Below, piece by piece: positions 18,307-26,958 of a stretch of DNA of 64,000 bases. The position numbers and the translations under genes are program-made. Source of the DNA: Pseudophaeobacter arcticus DSM 23566 (GTDB lineage: Bacteria > Pseudomonadota > Alphaproteobacteria > Rhodobacterales > Rhodobacteraceae); assembly GCF_000473205.1 (NCBI RefSeq), contig NZ_KI421507.1, positions 469,934 through 533,933 on the forward strand, written 5' to 3'. The stretch's first letter is position 1; the number at the start of each line of letters is the position of its first letter. The notes beneath the pieces are model-generated. The model did not search any database, was not told the DNA's origin, and was given only the letters and a program-made list of their open reading frames with translations.

Positions 18307-19764
18307 ATGACATATGATCTGGCAACGGGACGACTGGCACGAGCAGGGCTGCTCGATCCAGAAGCGCAACAGCGGGCAGGCGAGGTTCTTGACGCGGCAA
18401 AATCGGCAGGGGTGGAAACGCTTCGGGTGCTGTTTGCCGACCAGCATGGCATTTTGCGGGGCAAGACCCTGGTGGCGGAGGCCTTTCGGGGGCTGTTTCG
18501 CGCCGGGCTCAATATGCCCTCGACGCTGCTGCTAAAGGACACCTCGCATCGCACTGCCTTTGCGGTCTGGGAGGCCGAGCAGGGCGGTGGCGGCGATTTT
18601 GTGCCCATGCGCGGCGCAGGAGATGTGCTGTTGGTGCCGCGCCCCGAAACCTTTCGGGTGCTGCCCTGGTCGCCGCATTCCGCCTGGATCCTGTGCGATC
18701 CGGTGCAGACCGATGGCAGCCCCATCAGTTTTTCCTCAGCCCAGGTGCTGCGCCAGGCCATTGCCGGTCTGGATGCCCAGGGGCTGGAGGCGATTTTTGG
18801 CCTGGAGGTGGAGTTTCAGATCTTTGAACGGGTGGATGCGGCGCTGGACCACAGCCAAAGCACCATGCCCGGCGCGCCGGTGACAACCCGCAATCTGACC
18901 CAGGGCCACCAGTTTCTGACCGAGAGCCGTTACAGCGACTGTGAGGCGGTGCTGGATGACATCCGACGCATGGCGCAGGGCCTGGGGCTGCAGGTCCGCT
19001 CGGTTGAGATCGAGATGGGGCCAAGCCAGTTTGAATTCACCTTTGCGCCGCTGCCGGCGCTGCAGCAGGCCAATGCCATGGTGATGTTCCGCACCATGGT
19101 CAAAGAGGTCTGCGCCCGCGCCGGGCTGCACGCCAGTTTCATGGCAAAACCACGCCTGGAAAACGCGATGGCCAATGGCTGGCACCTGCATCAGTCGCTG
19201 CTGGAGCGCAGCACCGGGCGCAATCTGTTTGAGCCGGGTGCCGATGGCAGTCTCACCCCGCAGGCCTCTGGCTGGATTGCCGGGTTGCTGACCCATGCTG
19301 CGGCCTCCTCTGTGATGATCGCGCCAACGGTGAACAGCTACAAACGCTATCTGCCCTTTCAACTGGCGCCGGATCGCATTCAGTGGGGGCTGGACAATCG
19401 CGGCGCCATGCTGCGCGCCCTGATGCAGCCGGGCGATGCCGCCTCAAGGATTGAAAACCGCGCCCCTGACAGCTCGGCCAATCCCTATTTTGCCATTGCG
19501 GCGCAGATCCTTGCAGGCTCTGCCGGGATGGCGGCGGGGCTGCAGGCGCCGGCGCCAACCACCTCGCCCTATGACAGCACCGCCGCGCGGCTGCCGCGCT
19601 CATTGGGACAGGCGCTGGAGAGCTTTGCCAGCTCGGATCTGTTTGCCGATACCCTGGGGGCAGAGTTTGTCAGCTATCTGTCGCAGTTGAAACGGTTTGA
19701 ATGGGATCGCTACCTCAACACCGTCAGCGAGTGGGAGCAGGCGGAGTATTTCAACCTGTTCTGA
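18307..19764 (+). CDS. Glutamine-synthetase-like gamma-glutamyl ligase
   Basis: A 485-residue protein of the glutamine synthetase fold. Seen are the N-terminal beta-grasp segment RVLFADQHGILRGKTL, the metal-binding GLEVEFQIF and EMGPSQFEFTF, GWHLHQSL in place of GSGMHxH, and ENRAPDSSANPYFAIAA in the C-terminal domain. This form occurs in PuuA/IpuC/AtdA1-type enzymes that join glutamate to an amine, rather than in housekeeping GlnA. It follows the Rieske gene by 197 bases on the same strand. A three-codon ORF (ATG ACG CAA TGA, 18299-18310) overlaps its start and sits under the AAGGAA ribosome site. Confidence 0.85.
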   Translation: MTYDLATGRLARAGLLDPEAQQRAGEVLDAAKSAGVETLRVLFADQHGILRGKTLVAEAFRGLFRAGLNMPSTLLLKDTSHRTAFAVWEAEQGGGGDFVPMRGAGDVLLVPRPETFRVLPWSPHSAWILCDPVQTDGSPISFSSAQVLRQAIAGLDAQGLEAIFGLEVEFQIFERVDAALDHSQSTMPGAPVTTRNLTQGHQFLTESRYSDCEAVLDDIRRMAQGLGLQVRSVEIEMGPSQFEFTFAPLPALQQANAMVMFRTMVKEVCARAGLHASFMAKPRLENAMANGWHLHQSLLERSTGRNLFEPGADGSLTPQASGWIAGLLTHAAASSVMIAPTVNSYKRYLPFQLAPDRIQWGLDNRGAMLRALMQPGDAASRIENRAPDSSANPYFAIAAQILAGSAGMAAGLQAPAPTTSPYDSTAARLPRSLGQALESFASSDLFADTLGAEFVSYLSQLKRFEWDRYLNTVSEWEQAEYFNLF

Positions 19765-19828
19765 ATTTCTTTTTGCAGTGCTCAGGATGATTATGAGTAA
19801 AAGCGACAAGATGGGACGTATTTGCGTC

Positions 19829-19857
19829 TTGAACGCGCCCCGGCGCGCTGGTACCTA
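19829..19857 (+). promoter_or_regulatory. Candidate promoter of the glycine riboswitch-gcvHP unit
   Basis: TTGAAC (19829-19834) and TACCTA (19852-19857) are 17 bases apart. The implied start near 19864 lies just before the first riboswitch aptamer. Assigned by eye. Confidence 0.45.
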
Positions 19858-19871
19858 TGGCCTTGTGTATA

Positions 19872-20056
19872 TGGGAGAACCGTCGCTGCGCAGAGGGACC
19901 TTTGGGGTCTGTGCGCAAGCCCGGTGCCGAAGGAGCAACCGCCCCGGAAACTCTCAGGCAGCAGGGACCTTATACGCAAAAGACTCTGGAGAGAGCGCGG
20001 GGAGAGCCCGCGCCGCCGAAGGGATAACGATCTCAGGCAACCGGACAGAGGGGGCA
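19872..20056 (+). promoter_or_regulatory. Tandem glycine riboswitch
   Basis: Two glycine aptamers in series. The first (about 19872-19992) has GGTGCCGAAGGAGCAA, ACTCTCAGGCAGCAGGGACC and closes with GACTCTGGAGAG. The second (about 19993-20056) has GGGGAGAGCCC, GCCGCCGAAGGGATAACG, ATCTCAGGCAA and CCGGACAGAGGGG. These CCGAAGGRG and CTCAGGCA words are the class signature; the tandem form is the usual on-switch for glycine cleavage operons. Downstream, a hairpin at 20135-20160 (TTCCAG...TGGAA arms around a CCCC/GGGG core) may be the expression platform before gcvH. Confidence 0.93.
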
Positions 20057-20217
20057 TCAAACTGTGCGGGCTTTTGCGCGCGCGGGGATGCCGGAGAGAC
20101 TTGACCAGATCCCACTGATCAAGCCGGCCCAAGTTTCCAGATCCCCTTTGGGGGCTGGAAGGCCAGATCAAACCACCGGGCAAGGTGCTCCGGGGCAAGC
20201 ATGACGGGATGACGACG

Positions 20218-20577
20218 ATGAAATTTACCGAAGAACACGAATGGCTCGATGTGGACGGCGATATTGTGACTGTGGGCATCACCGCCCATGCTGCCGAGCA
20301 GCTGGGCGATGTGGTCTTTATTGAGCTGCCCGAGGTTGGCGACGAATTTACCAAAGACGATGAGATCGTGGTGATTGAATCGGTCAAGGCGGCCTCTGAC
20401 ATCCTGTCGCCGCTGGACGGCGAAGTGGTCGAGATCAACGAGGCCCTGACCGAAACTCCGGGCAAGGTGAATGACGACCCACAGGGGGATGCCTGGTTCT
20501 TCAAGCTCAAGGTCGAGGACCTGTCGCCGATGGACGACTACATGGAAGAAGCTGCCTACAAGAGCTTCATCGGATAA
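20218..20577 (+). CDS. gcvH: Glycine cleavage system H protein
   Basis: GcvH carries the lipoyl arm that shuttles the aminomethyl group between the P, T and L proteins. The 119-residue protein begins [10 protein letters not shown] and has the lipoyl-lysine word ESVKAASD (K57). I place the start at the ATG at 20218, which gives the N terminus usual for the family; an ATG three codons earlier (20209) is also possible. The 20209 start overlaps a three-codon ORF (20201-20212). The gene is under the glycine riboswitch and 190 bases upstream of gcvP. Confidence 0.95.
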   Translation: MKFTEEHEWLDVDGDIVTVGITAHAAEQLGDVVFIELPEVGDEFTKDDEIVVIESVKAASDILSPLDGEVVEINEALTETPGKVNDDPQGDAWFFKLKVEDLSPMDDYMEEAAYKSFIG

Positions 20578-20767
20578 GATCCACAGCCCGTCGCGCCCCT
20601 GGTTCGGCGGGTTTTGCATACCAGCAGCAGAGGGCTTTGATCGCTTTGATCAGGCAGACGGGTTTGCCCGAATGCCCCCTTTTGCCCGCGATCTGCTGCC
20701 CCGCTCCGCAGGGTTTTCCCCTGCATTGACCCGCTCTGACCCGCCCTGAACAGACAGGACCCCTGTG

Positions 20768-23635
20768 ATGCCTTTCACCCCGATTGACTATCTTCCCTAT
20801 GATTTTGCCAACCGCCGCCACATTGGCCCCTCTCCCGAAGAGATGGAGGCCATGCTGGAGGTTATCGGTGTCGAGAGCCTTGAGGCGCTGATAGAGGACA
20901 CGGTTCCGGCCTCGATCCGTCAGGCTGCGGCGCTGGAGTTTGGCCGCCCGCTGTCAGAGCGCGAGCTGCTGTTTCACATGCGCGAAGTGGCAAACAAGAA
21001 TCAGGTGATGACCTCGCTTATCGGGCAGGGCTACCATGGCACGGTGACGCCGCCGGCGATCCAGCGCAATATTCTGGAAAACCCCGCCTGGTACACGGCT
21101 TATACGCCCTATCAGCCCGAGATTTCCCAGGGGCGGCTTGAGGCATTGTTGAACTTCCAGACGATGATCTCTGACCTCACCGGGCTGGAAGTGGCCAATG
21201 CCTCGTTGTTGGACGAGGGCACCGCCGCCGCCGAGGCGATGACCATGGCGCAGCGGCTGGCCAAATCCAAGGCAAAGGCGTTTTTTGTTGACCGGGACTG
21301 CCACCCGCAGACCATTGCCGTGGTGCAGACCCGGGCGCGGCCGCTGGATATCGAGGTGATTGTCGGCAACCCGGACAAGATGCAGGCGGATCAGGTCTTT
21401 GGCGCCCTGTTCCAATATCCTGGCACCTATGGCCATGTGCGCGACTTTACTCCGCAGATGGAGGCCCTGCACGCCGCCCGCGCCATTGGCGTGGTGGCCG
21501 CAGACCCGCTGGCCCTGACCCTGCTGAAAGAGCCGGGCGCCATGGGGGTCGATATTGCCGTTGGCTCAACCCAGCGCTTTGGCGTGCCCATGGGGGCAGG
21601 CGGCCCACACGCGGCCTATATGGCCACGCGCGACGCCTATAAACGGGCAATGCCGGGGCGGATTGTCGGGGTGTCGATTGATGCCCATGGCAACAAGGCC
21701 TACCGCCTGTCGCTGCAAACCCGCGAGCAGCATATCCGCCGCGAAAAAGCCACCTCCAATGTCTGCACCGCGCAGGCACTGCTGGCGGTGATGGCCTCGA
21801 TGTATGCGGTGTTCCACGGCCCCAAAGGGCTGAAGGCCATTGCCCAGCGGATCCACCGCAAGACCGTGCGTCTGGCCCGCGGGCTGGAGGAGGCCGGGTT
21901 CAAGGTCGATCCCCAGAGCTTTTTTGACACCATCACCGTAGACGTCGGCCCCCTGCAGGCGGCGGTGATGAAATCGGCCCTGGATGAGGGCATCAACCTG
22001 CGCCGCGTTGGTGAAAGCCGCATTGGCATCACCCTGGATGAAACCACCCGGCGGGACACCACCGAGGCCGTCTGGCGCGCCTTTGGCATTACCCGCCTGG
22101 ATGATGAGCTGGCGCCGGAATACCGGGTGCCGCAGGATATGCATCGCAAATCCGACTACCTCACCCATCCGATTTTCCACATGAACCGGGCCGAGACCGA
22201 GATGATGCGCTATATGCGCCGCCTGGCGGATCGTGATCTGGCCCTGGACCGGGCGATGATCCCGCTGGGCTCCTGCACCATGAAGCTGAACGCCGCCGCC
22301 GAGATGATGCCGCTCAGCTGGCCCGAGTTTGCCCATATCCACCCCTTTGCCCCCGCTGCACAGCTGGTGGGATATGGTGAGATCATTGCAGATCTGTCGG
22401 CCAAACTGTGCCAGATCACCGGCTATGATGCGATCTCGATGCAGCCCAATTCCGGTGCGCAGGGCGAATATGCCGGCCTGTTGACCATTGCCGCCTATCA
22501 TCGGGCACAGGGCGAGGGGCACCGCAATATCTGCCTGATCCCGATGTCGGCCCATGGCACCAACCCGGCCTCGGCCCAGATGGTGGGCTGGACCGTCGTG
22601 GTGGTGAAAACGGCGGAGAATGGCGATATCGACCTGGATGACTTCCGCGCCAAGGCCGAGAAACATGGCGCCAATCTGGCCGCCTGTATGATCACCTATC
22701 CCTCCACCCACGGCGTGTTTGAGGAAACCGTGCATGAGATCTGCCAGATCACCCATGATCACGGCGGTCAGGTCTATATCGACGGCGCCAATATGAACGC
22801 CATGGTGGGTCTCAGCCGTCCCGGTGATCTGGGCGGCGATGTCAGCCACCTGAACCTGCACAAGACCTTTGCCATTCCCCATGGTGGCGGTGGCCCCGGC
22901 ATGGGGCCAATTGGGGTGAAATCGCATCTGAGCGCGCATTTGCCAGGCCATCCTGAGCAGGGCCACCCGGAACAGGGCGGCGCGCAGCAGGGGCCGGTCT
23001 CGGCGGCGCCCTATGGTTCGGCGTCGATCCTGACGATCTCGTGGGCCTATTGCCTGATGATGGGGGGCGCCGGTCTGACCCAGGCCACCAAGGTGGCAAT
23101 CCTCAACGCCAACTATATCGCCAAACGGCTGGAGGGGGCCTATGGCGTTTTGTACAAGGGGCCAACGGGGCGCGTTGCGCATGAATGCATCCTGGATACC
23201 CGACCCTTTGACGCCAGCGCGGGGGTTACCGTGGATGATGTGGCCAAACGGCTGATCGACAGCGGCTTTCACGCCCCGACCATGAGCTGGCCGGTGGCGG
23301 GCACCCTGATGGTGGAACCCACCGAGTCTGAGACCAAGGCGGAGCTTGACCGGTTTGTCGAGGCCATGTTGTCGATCCGCGCCGAGGTGCAGGCCATTGA
23401 AGACGGCAAAATTGACGCGCAGAACAACCCGCTGAAACATGCGCCGCACACCATGGAGGATCTGGTGAAGGACTGGGATCGCCCCTACAGCCGCGAACAG
23501 GGCTGTTTCCCGCACGGTGCCTTCCGGGTCGACAAATATTGGCCACCGGTCAACCGGGTTGACAATGCCTATGGCGACCGCAACCTGATCTGCACCTGCC
23601 CGCCGCTGGAAGACTACGCCGAGGCGGCTGATTAG
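20768..23635 (+). CDS. gcvP: Glycine dehydrogenase (decarboxylating), P protein
   Basis: A 955-residue single-chain P protein, the PLP enzyme that decarboxylates glycine. N-terminal [28 protein letters not shown] in the second half and the PLP-lysine word [16 protein letters not shown] (lysine near residue 699) are intact. The ATG at 20768 follows an in-frame GTG and lies 10 bases after a CAGGA. About residues 727-740 contain a short in-frame expansion ([15 protein letters not shown]) between the conserved LPGH and [10 protein letters not shown]. No gcvT is adjacent, which differs from the common gcvTHP order. Confidence 0.96.
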   Translation: MPFTPIDYLPYDFANRRHIGPSPEEMEAMLEVIGVESLEALIEDTVPASIRQAAALEFGRPLSERELLFHMREVANKNQVMTSLIGQGYHGTVTPPAIQRNILENPAWYTAYTPYQPEISQGRLEALLNFQTMISDLTGLEVANASLLDEGTAAAEAMTMAQRLAKSKAKAFFVDRDCHPQTIAVVQTRARPLDIEVIVGNPDKMQADQVFGALFQYPGTYGHVRDFTPQMEALHAARAIGVVAADPLALTLLKEPGAMGVDIAVGSTQRFGVPMGAGGPHAAYMATRDAYKRAMPGRIVGVSIDAHGNKAYRLSLQTREQHIRREKATSNVCTAQALLAVMASMYAVFHGPKGLKAIAQRIHRKTVRLARGLEEAGFKVDPQSFFDTITVDVGPLQAAVMKSALDEGINLRRVGESRIGITLDETTRRDTTEAVWRAFGITRLDDELAPEYRVPQDMHRKSDYLTHPIFHMNRAETEMMRYMRRLADRDLALDRAMIPLGSCTMKLNAAAEMMPLSWPEFAHIHPFAPAAQLVGYGEIIADLSAKLCQITGYDAISMQPNSGAQGEYAGLLTIAAYHRAQGEGHRNICLIPMSAHGTNPASAQMVGWTVVVVKTAENGDIDLDDFRAKAEKHGANLAACMITYPSTHGVFEETVHEICQITHDHGGQVYIDGANMNAMVGLSRPGDLGGDVSHLNLHKTFAIPHGGGGPGMGPIGVKSHLSAHLPGHPEQGHPEQGGAQQGPVSAAPYGSASILTISWAYCLMMGGAGLTQATKVAILNANYIAKRLEGAYGVLYKGPTGRVAHECILDTRPFDASAGVTVDDVAKRLIDSGFHAPTMSWPVAGTLMVEPTESETKAELDRFVEAMLSIRAEVQAIEDGKIDAQNNPLKHAPHTMEDLVKDWDRPYSREQGCFPHGAFRVDKYWPPVNRVDNAYGDRNLICTCPPLEDYAEAAD

Positions 23636-23660
23636 AGCCGCTGCAGATTTGTTAAATTGG

Positions 23661-23690
23661 ACGGGCCCTGAGGGGCCCGTTCTGGTTTGT
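23661..23690 (+). terminator. Intrinsic terminator of gcvP
   Basis: ACGGGCCC (23661-23668) and GGGCCCGT (23673-23680) form a perfect 8-base stem with a TGAG loop, followed by TCTGGTTTG, 25 bases after the gcvP stop. Confidence 0.75.
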
Positions 23691-23736
23691 AGAAATCTGC
23701 TTGGCCGGCGTTGAGACGGATCGCCCGGCCCGTTTA

Positions 23737-23820
23737 CCAGCCCGTTAGCCAGCCCGTTAGCCAGCCCGTTAGCCAGCCCGTTAGCCAGCCCGTTAGCCAG
23801 CCCGTTAGCCAGCCGGTTAG
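23737..23820. repeat. Seven tandem copies of a 12-base unit
   Basis: The unit CCAGCCCGTTAG is repeated seven times without a gap (84 bases); only the last copy has one change (CCGG for CCCG). A decayed unit precedes it. On the minus strand it would read LTGW repeats, but no ribosome site supports a protein. It is followed by two further short direct repeats (AAAACCCAGTCCC and CCCCAAAAGTTC, about 23851-23925). The 508-base gap 23636-24143 holds nothing else recognisable. Confidence 0.9.
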
Positions 23821-24143
23821 ACTGGGCCTATGAAGCTGCCCCAGTTCTCCAAAACCCAGTCCCCCAAAACCCAGTCCCTCAAAAACCAGGCCCCAAAAGT
23901 TCCGGCCCCAAAAGTTCTGGCCCCGGATGTCATCCCCGGGTCTGAAACCCTGGGCATTCGATCCAATGGCGCTGAGGCGCTGACCTATCAGAAACGGGAA
24001 TAGGCCACCTGTGCGCAATGGGTGCCAAAGTTGTGCTGGCTGGTCGAAATTCACGCTTAAGCCCAAGCGTTATCGCGACGTCAGTCTTGTTTGGAATCAT
24101 CTCGGCTCCAATCCTGTTGGCAAATGCCGGGGAGGGCTGCGCG

Positions 24144-25880
24144 ATGAAATGGCTGGGTCGAATTCTGAAAGGGCTGCTGGTGCTGGGGCTGCTGGCGGCG
24201 GGGCTGGGCTGGTATCTCCTGCGCCCCGAGCGGGTTGCCTCCCGGCTGATTCTGACCGGTGGGGAAATCATCCCCATGGCCACAGCGGCCGAGACTCCCG
24301 GCCCCGAGGCGATTTTGGTCGAGGATGGCGTGATCACCGCAGTTGGCCCATTGGCACAGTTGCAGGCAAGCGGCGCGCCGGTGCATGACCTTGCGGGCCA
24401 GGTGCTGACGCCGGGGCTGATCGAGCCCCATACCCATCCCATTGCCACGGCCTTGCTTGGGGCTGTGGTGGATATCAGCGGCTTTCACCACGCCAGCCGC
24501 GCCGAGGTGATGCAGACCCTGGCGCAGGCGGCAGATGGCCGGGCGCTGACCCCCTGGCTGGTGGCCTATGGCTGGGATCCGGTGGCCATCGCCGATCTGT
24601 CCGCGCCAACCCTGGCAGAGCTGGACGCCATTGCGCCGGACCGCCCGCTGGTGGTGATCACCCAGATGCTGCATGAGGTCTTTGCCAATACCGCCGCGAT
24701 GCAGGCGGCTGGAATCGCTTTGGTTTCACAGCAGGCAGAGGCAGGCCGCGCGGGTATCATCCGCGATGCCACCGGCCGCGCCACCGGCGCCTTTCGCGAG
24801 CTGGAGGCGGTGAACGCTATCCTTGGCGCCATGCCCTCGGCAGATCCTGCGGTGATCGAGCTCCTGGTGCGCAAGGAATATACCACCTATGCCAAGGCAG
24901 GCTATACCACCATCGGCATCACCGGGGCGGTGGGCAAACACCCGGACCCGGTGGGGCTGCTGCGCCGTATCGGCGCCACCGAGCCAGCGCTGCGGGCCTT
25001 TCTCTATCTGCTGCCGCATCAGGGCAAGGCGCTGGGCGGCACAGATGATTTCCGGGTGCTGGGCACCAAGTTCTGGATGGATGGCTCCCCCTTTACCGGT
25101 GGTGCGGCCTTTGCCGATGCCTATGAGCACAGCGACCTCACCTCGGAACGGATGCATATCCCGCATGGCCATCTGGGGCCGGTGAACCATGACCCCGGCG
25201 ATTTTGCCGCCAAGGTCGCAGCCCTGCAGAGCGCCGGGCATCAGATTGCCGTCCACAGCCAGGGCGAACGCGCCATCGACGAGGTTCTGGATGCCTTTGA
25301 GGCTGCCGGGCCAAACCCTGGCCTGCCGCATCGGCTGGAACATAATGCCCTGATCACCGCCGCGCAGATTCAGCGGGCCAAGGCGCTGGGCATCAGTCTC
25401 GGCTTTTTTGTCGACCATATCTATTACTACGGCGATGCGCTGCCGGATATTGTGGGGGCACGCGCAGATCGCTATATGCCGGTGGGGACGGCGATGCGCG
25501 CCGGGGTGGTCACCACGCTGCATGGCGATCACCCCGCCTCGCCGATTGATGCGCTGCGCACCCTGCGCACGGCGGTGGATCGTGCTTCGGCATCAGGCCA
25601 GACGGTCACCGCGCCGGATCAGGCGATCTCTCGCTATCAGGCCCTGTCGGCGATGACACGCCAGGCTGCACGGCAGCTGGGGCAGGAGGCGCTGATTGGC
25701 TCCATTGAGGTTGGCAAACGCGCGGATTTCACCCTGTTCAACGGCAACCCGCTGACGGCGGACTGGCAGGCCTTATCCGTGGCGGCAACCTGGAAAGATG
25801 GCCAGCCCGTCCAGACCGGGCTGGGGGGCTGGCTGCGCTTTGGCCCGGCGCTTGCGGCGGTCAAATCAATGCTGTTTTAG
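24144..25880 (+). CDS. Membrane-anchored YtcJ-like amidohydrolase
   Basis: A 578-residue metal-dependent hydrolase of the amidohydrolase-3/YtcJ group. One N-terminal membrane segment (about residues 4-24) anchors it; EAILVEDGVITAVG starts the beta domain. Metal-binding residues appear in EPHTHP (about 97-102), AVHSQGERAID, HRLEHN and TTLHGDHP, and the C-terminal GSIEVGKRADFTLFNGNP closes the fold. The ATG at 24144 follows GGAGGG; an in-frame upstream extension to 24018 looks non-coding. The substrate is unknown. It is convergent with the next gene. Confidence 0.85.
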   Translation: MKWLGRILKGLLVLGLLAAGLGWYLLRPERVASRLILTGGEIIPMATAAETPGPEAILVEDGVITAVGPLAQLQASGAPVHDLAGQVLTPGLIEPHTHPIATALLGAVVDISGFHHASRAEVMQTLAQAADGRALTPWLVAYGWDPVAIADLSAPTLAELDAIAPDRPLVVITQMLHEVFANTAAMQAAGIALVSQQAEAGRAGIIRDATGRATGAFRELEAVNAILGAMPSADPAVIELLVRKEYTTYAKAGYTTIGITGAVGKHPDPVGLLRRIGATEPALRAFLYLLPHQGKALGGTDDFRVLGTKFWMDGSPFTGGAAFADAYEHSDLTSERMHIPHGHLGPVNHDPGDFAAKVAALQSAGHQIAVHSQGERAIDEVLDAFEAAGPNPGLPHRLEHNALITAAQIQRAKALGISLGFFVDHIYYYGDALPDIVGARADRYMPVGTAMRAGVVTTLHGDHPASPIDALRTLRTAVDRASASGQTVTAPDQAISRYQALSAMTRQAARQLGQEALIGSIEVGKRADFTLFNGNPLTADWQALSVAATWKDGQPVQTGLGGWLRFGPALAAVKSMLF

Positions 25881-25899
25881 CGGCGCCCCGGCGGTGGGG

Positions 25900-26835
25900 T
25901 CAGTAGCCCCGCTGCCGGTCGACTGCGTGCAACAGATCCTCGCCGAGGCTCAGGCGGCGGAAGTTTTCCACCACATCCTGCAGCGCCTCGCCCAGGTGCC
26001 AGCCCGAGACATGCGGTGTGATGGTGACCTGTGGATGCGACCACAGCGGATCCTGCGCAGGCAGGGGCTCGGTGCAGAACACATCCAGCACCGCATGGCC
26101 AAGATGGCCGCGATCCAGATCGGCAATCAGCGCCGCCTCATCCACCAAATCGCCACGCCCGGCGTTGATGAAGGTCGCGCCTTGCTTCATCGCTGCCAGT
26201 GTCTGCGCGTTGATCAGCCCGCAGGTTTCGCCAGTGGAGGGCAGGATGGCGCAGATATAGTCGCAGATGCCCAGCATTGGTTCCAGCGCCGCAGCCCCAT
26301 GGTGGCAGGTGACGCCCTGCATCTCTTTGGCAGAGCGGCTCCAGCCGTGGACTTCAAAGCCGAGGTCGCGCATCAGGGCGGCGGTTTCGCCACCGATATG
26401 CCCCATGCCCAGCACCCCGACGCGGGTCTTGTGGTTTTGCTTTGGTTCCAGAGGCTCCCAGCTGGCGCGGGCCTGATTGGCCGCATGGGCCAGGATATTG
26501 CGCTGCCCCTGCAGCACATAGGCAAGGCAATACTGGGCAATCTCGCGGGCGGGCTCCAGCGGTTTTAACCGGGTGACCTGCACATGCGGCGCCAGGGCGG
26601 GGTGGGCGACGATGGTTTCCACCCCGGCACCCAGTTTTTGCACCAATGCAAGATTGGGCAATTGGGCGGGCAGATCAGAGGCAAGCCCGGACACAGCCAA
26701 CATGGTGACATCTGCCAGATCGCCGGGGTCTGCCAGGGTGCGGATGTCTGCACCGGGGGCCAAATTGCGCAGCTCTGCGGCCAGTTCGCTATCGCTATAC
26801 CATCCGTCATGTCCAATATTGACCAATAACGCCAT
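25900..26835 (-). CDS. D-isomer-specific 2-hydroxyacid dehydrogenase (GhrA-like)
   Basis: A 311-residue NAD(P)-dependent dehydrogenase. The nucleotide-binding word is GVLGMGHIGGE (about 140-150). The catalytic arginine is in NAGRGDLVDE, the glutamate in FCTEPLP and the histidine in ITPHVSGW. Length and motifs fit the GhrA glyoxylate/hydroxypyruvate reductase group. That would suit glyoxylate made by the purine pathway, although the genes are 15 kb apart and the link is only inferred. The ATG at 26835 follows GGAAGGGAA. Confidence 0.85.
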   Translation of the reverse strand: MALLVNIGHDGWYSDSELAAELRNLAPGADIRTLADPGDLADVTMLAVSGLASDLPAQLPNLALVQKLGAGVETIVAHPALAPHVQVTRLKPLEPAREIAQYCLAYVLQGQRNILAHAANQARASWEPLEPKQNHKTRVGVLGMGHIGGETAALMRDLGFEVHGWSRSAKEMQGVTCHHGAAALEPMLGICDYICAILPSTGETCGLINAQTLAAMKQGATFINAGRGDLVDEAALIADLDRGHLGHAVLDVFCTEPLPAQDPLWSHPQVTITPHVSGWHLGEALQDVVENFRRLSLGEDLLHAVDRQRGY

Positions 26836-26958
26836 GCTGTTCCCTTCCGTCTATTTTCCAGTGTGGGCCAATGACGTCCCGTCATTGCGCTGGACAGTTG
26901 TCGCGCGACTAAGCCATGGTTTTTACAAGAGCGAAAGTGGCAGTGGAGGAGAATTTCA

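Noticed and set aside
21566..23515. 649-codon minus-strand ORF opposite gcvP
   Set aside because: Antisense shadow of an intact, highly conserved gene; the residue make-up (G, H, Q, R rich) is not protein-like.
23734..24066. Minus-strand ORF with LTGW tetrapeptide repeats
   Set aside because: It is the translation of a 12-base tandem repeat plus two other short repeats, has no ribosome site, and overlaps the amidohydrolase leader.
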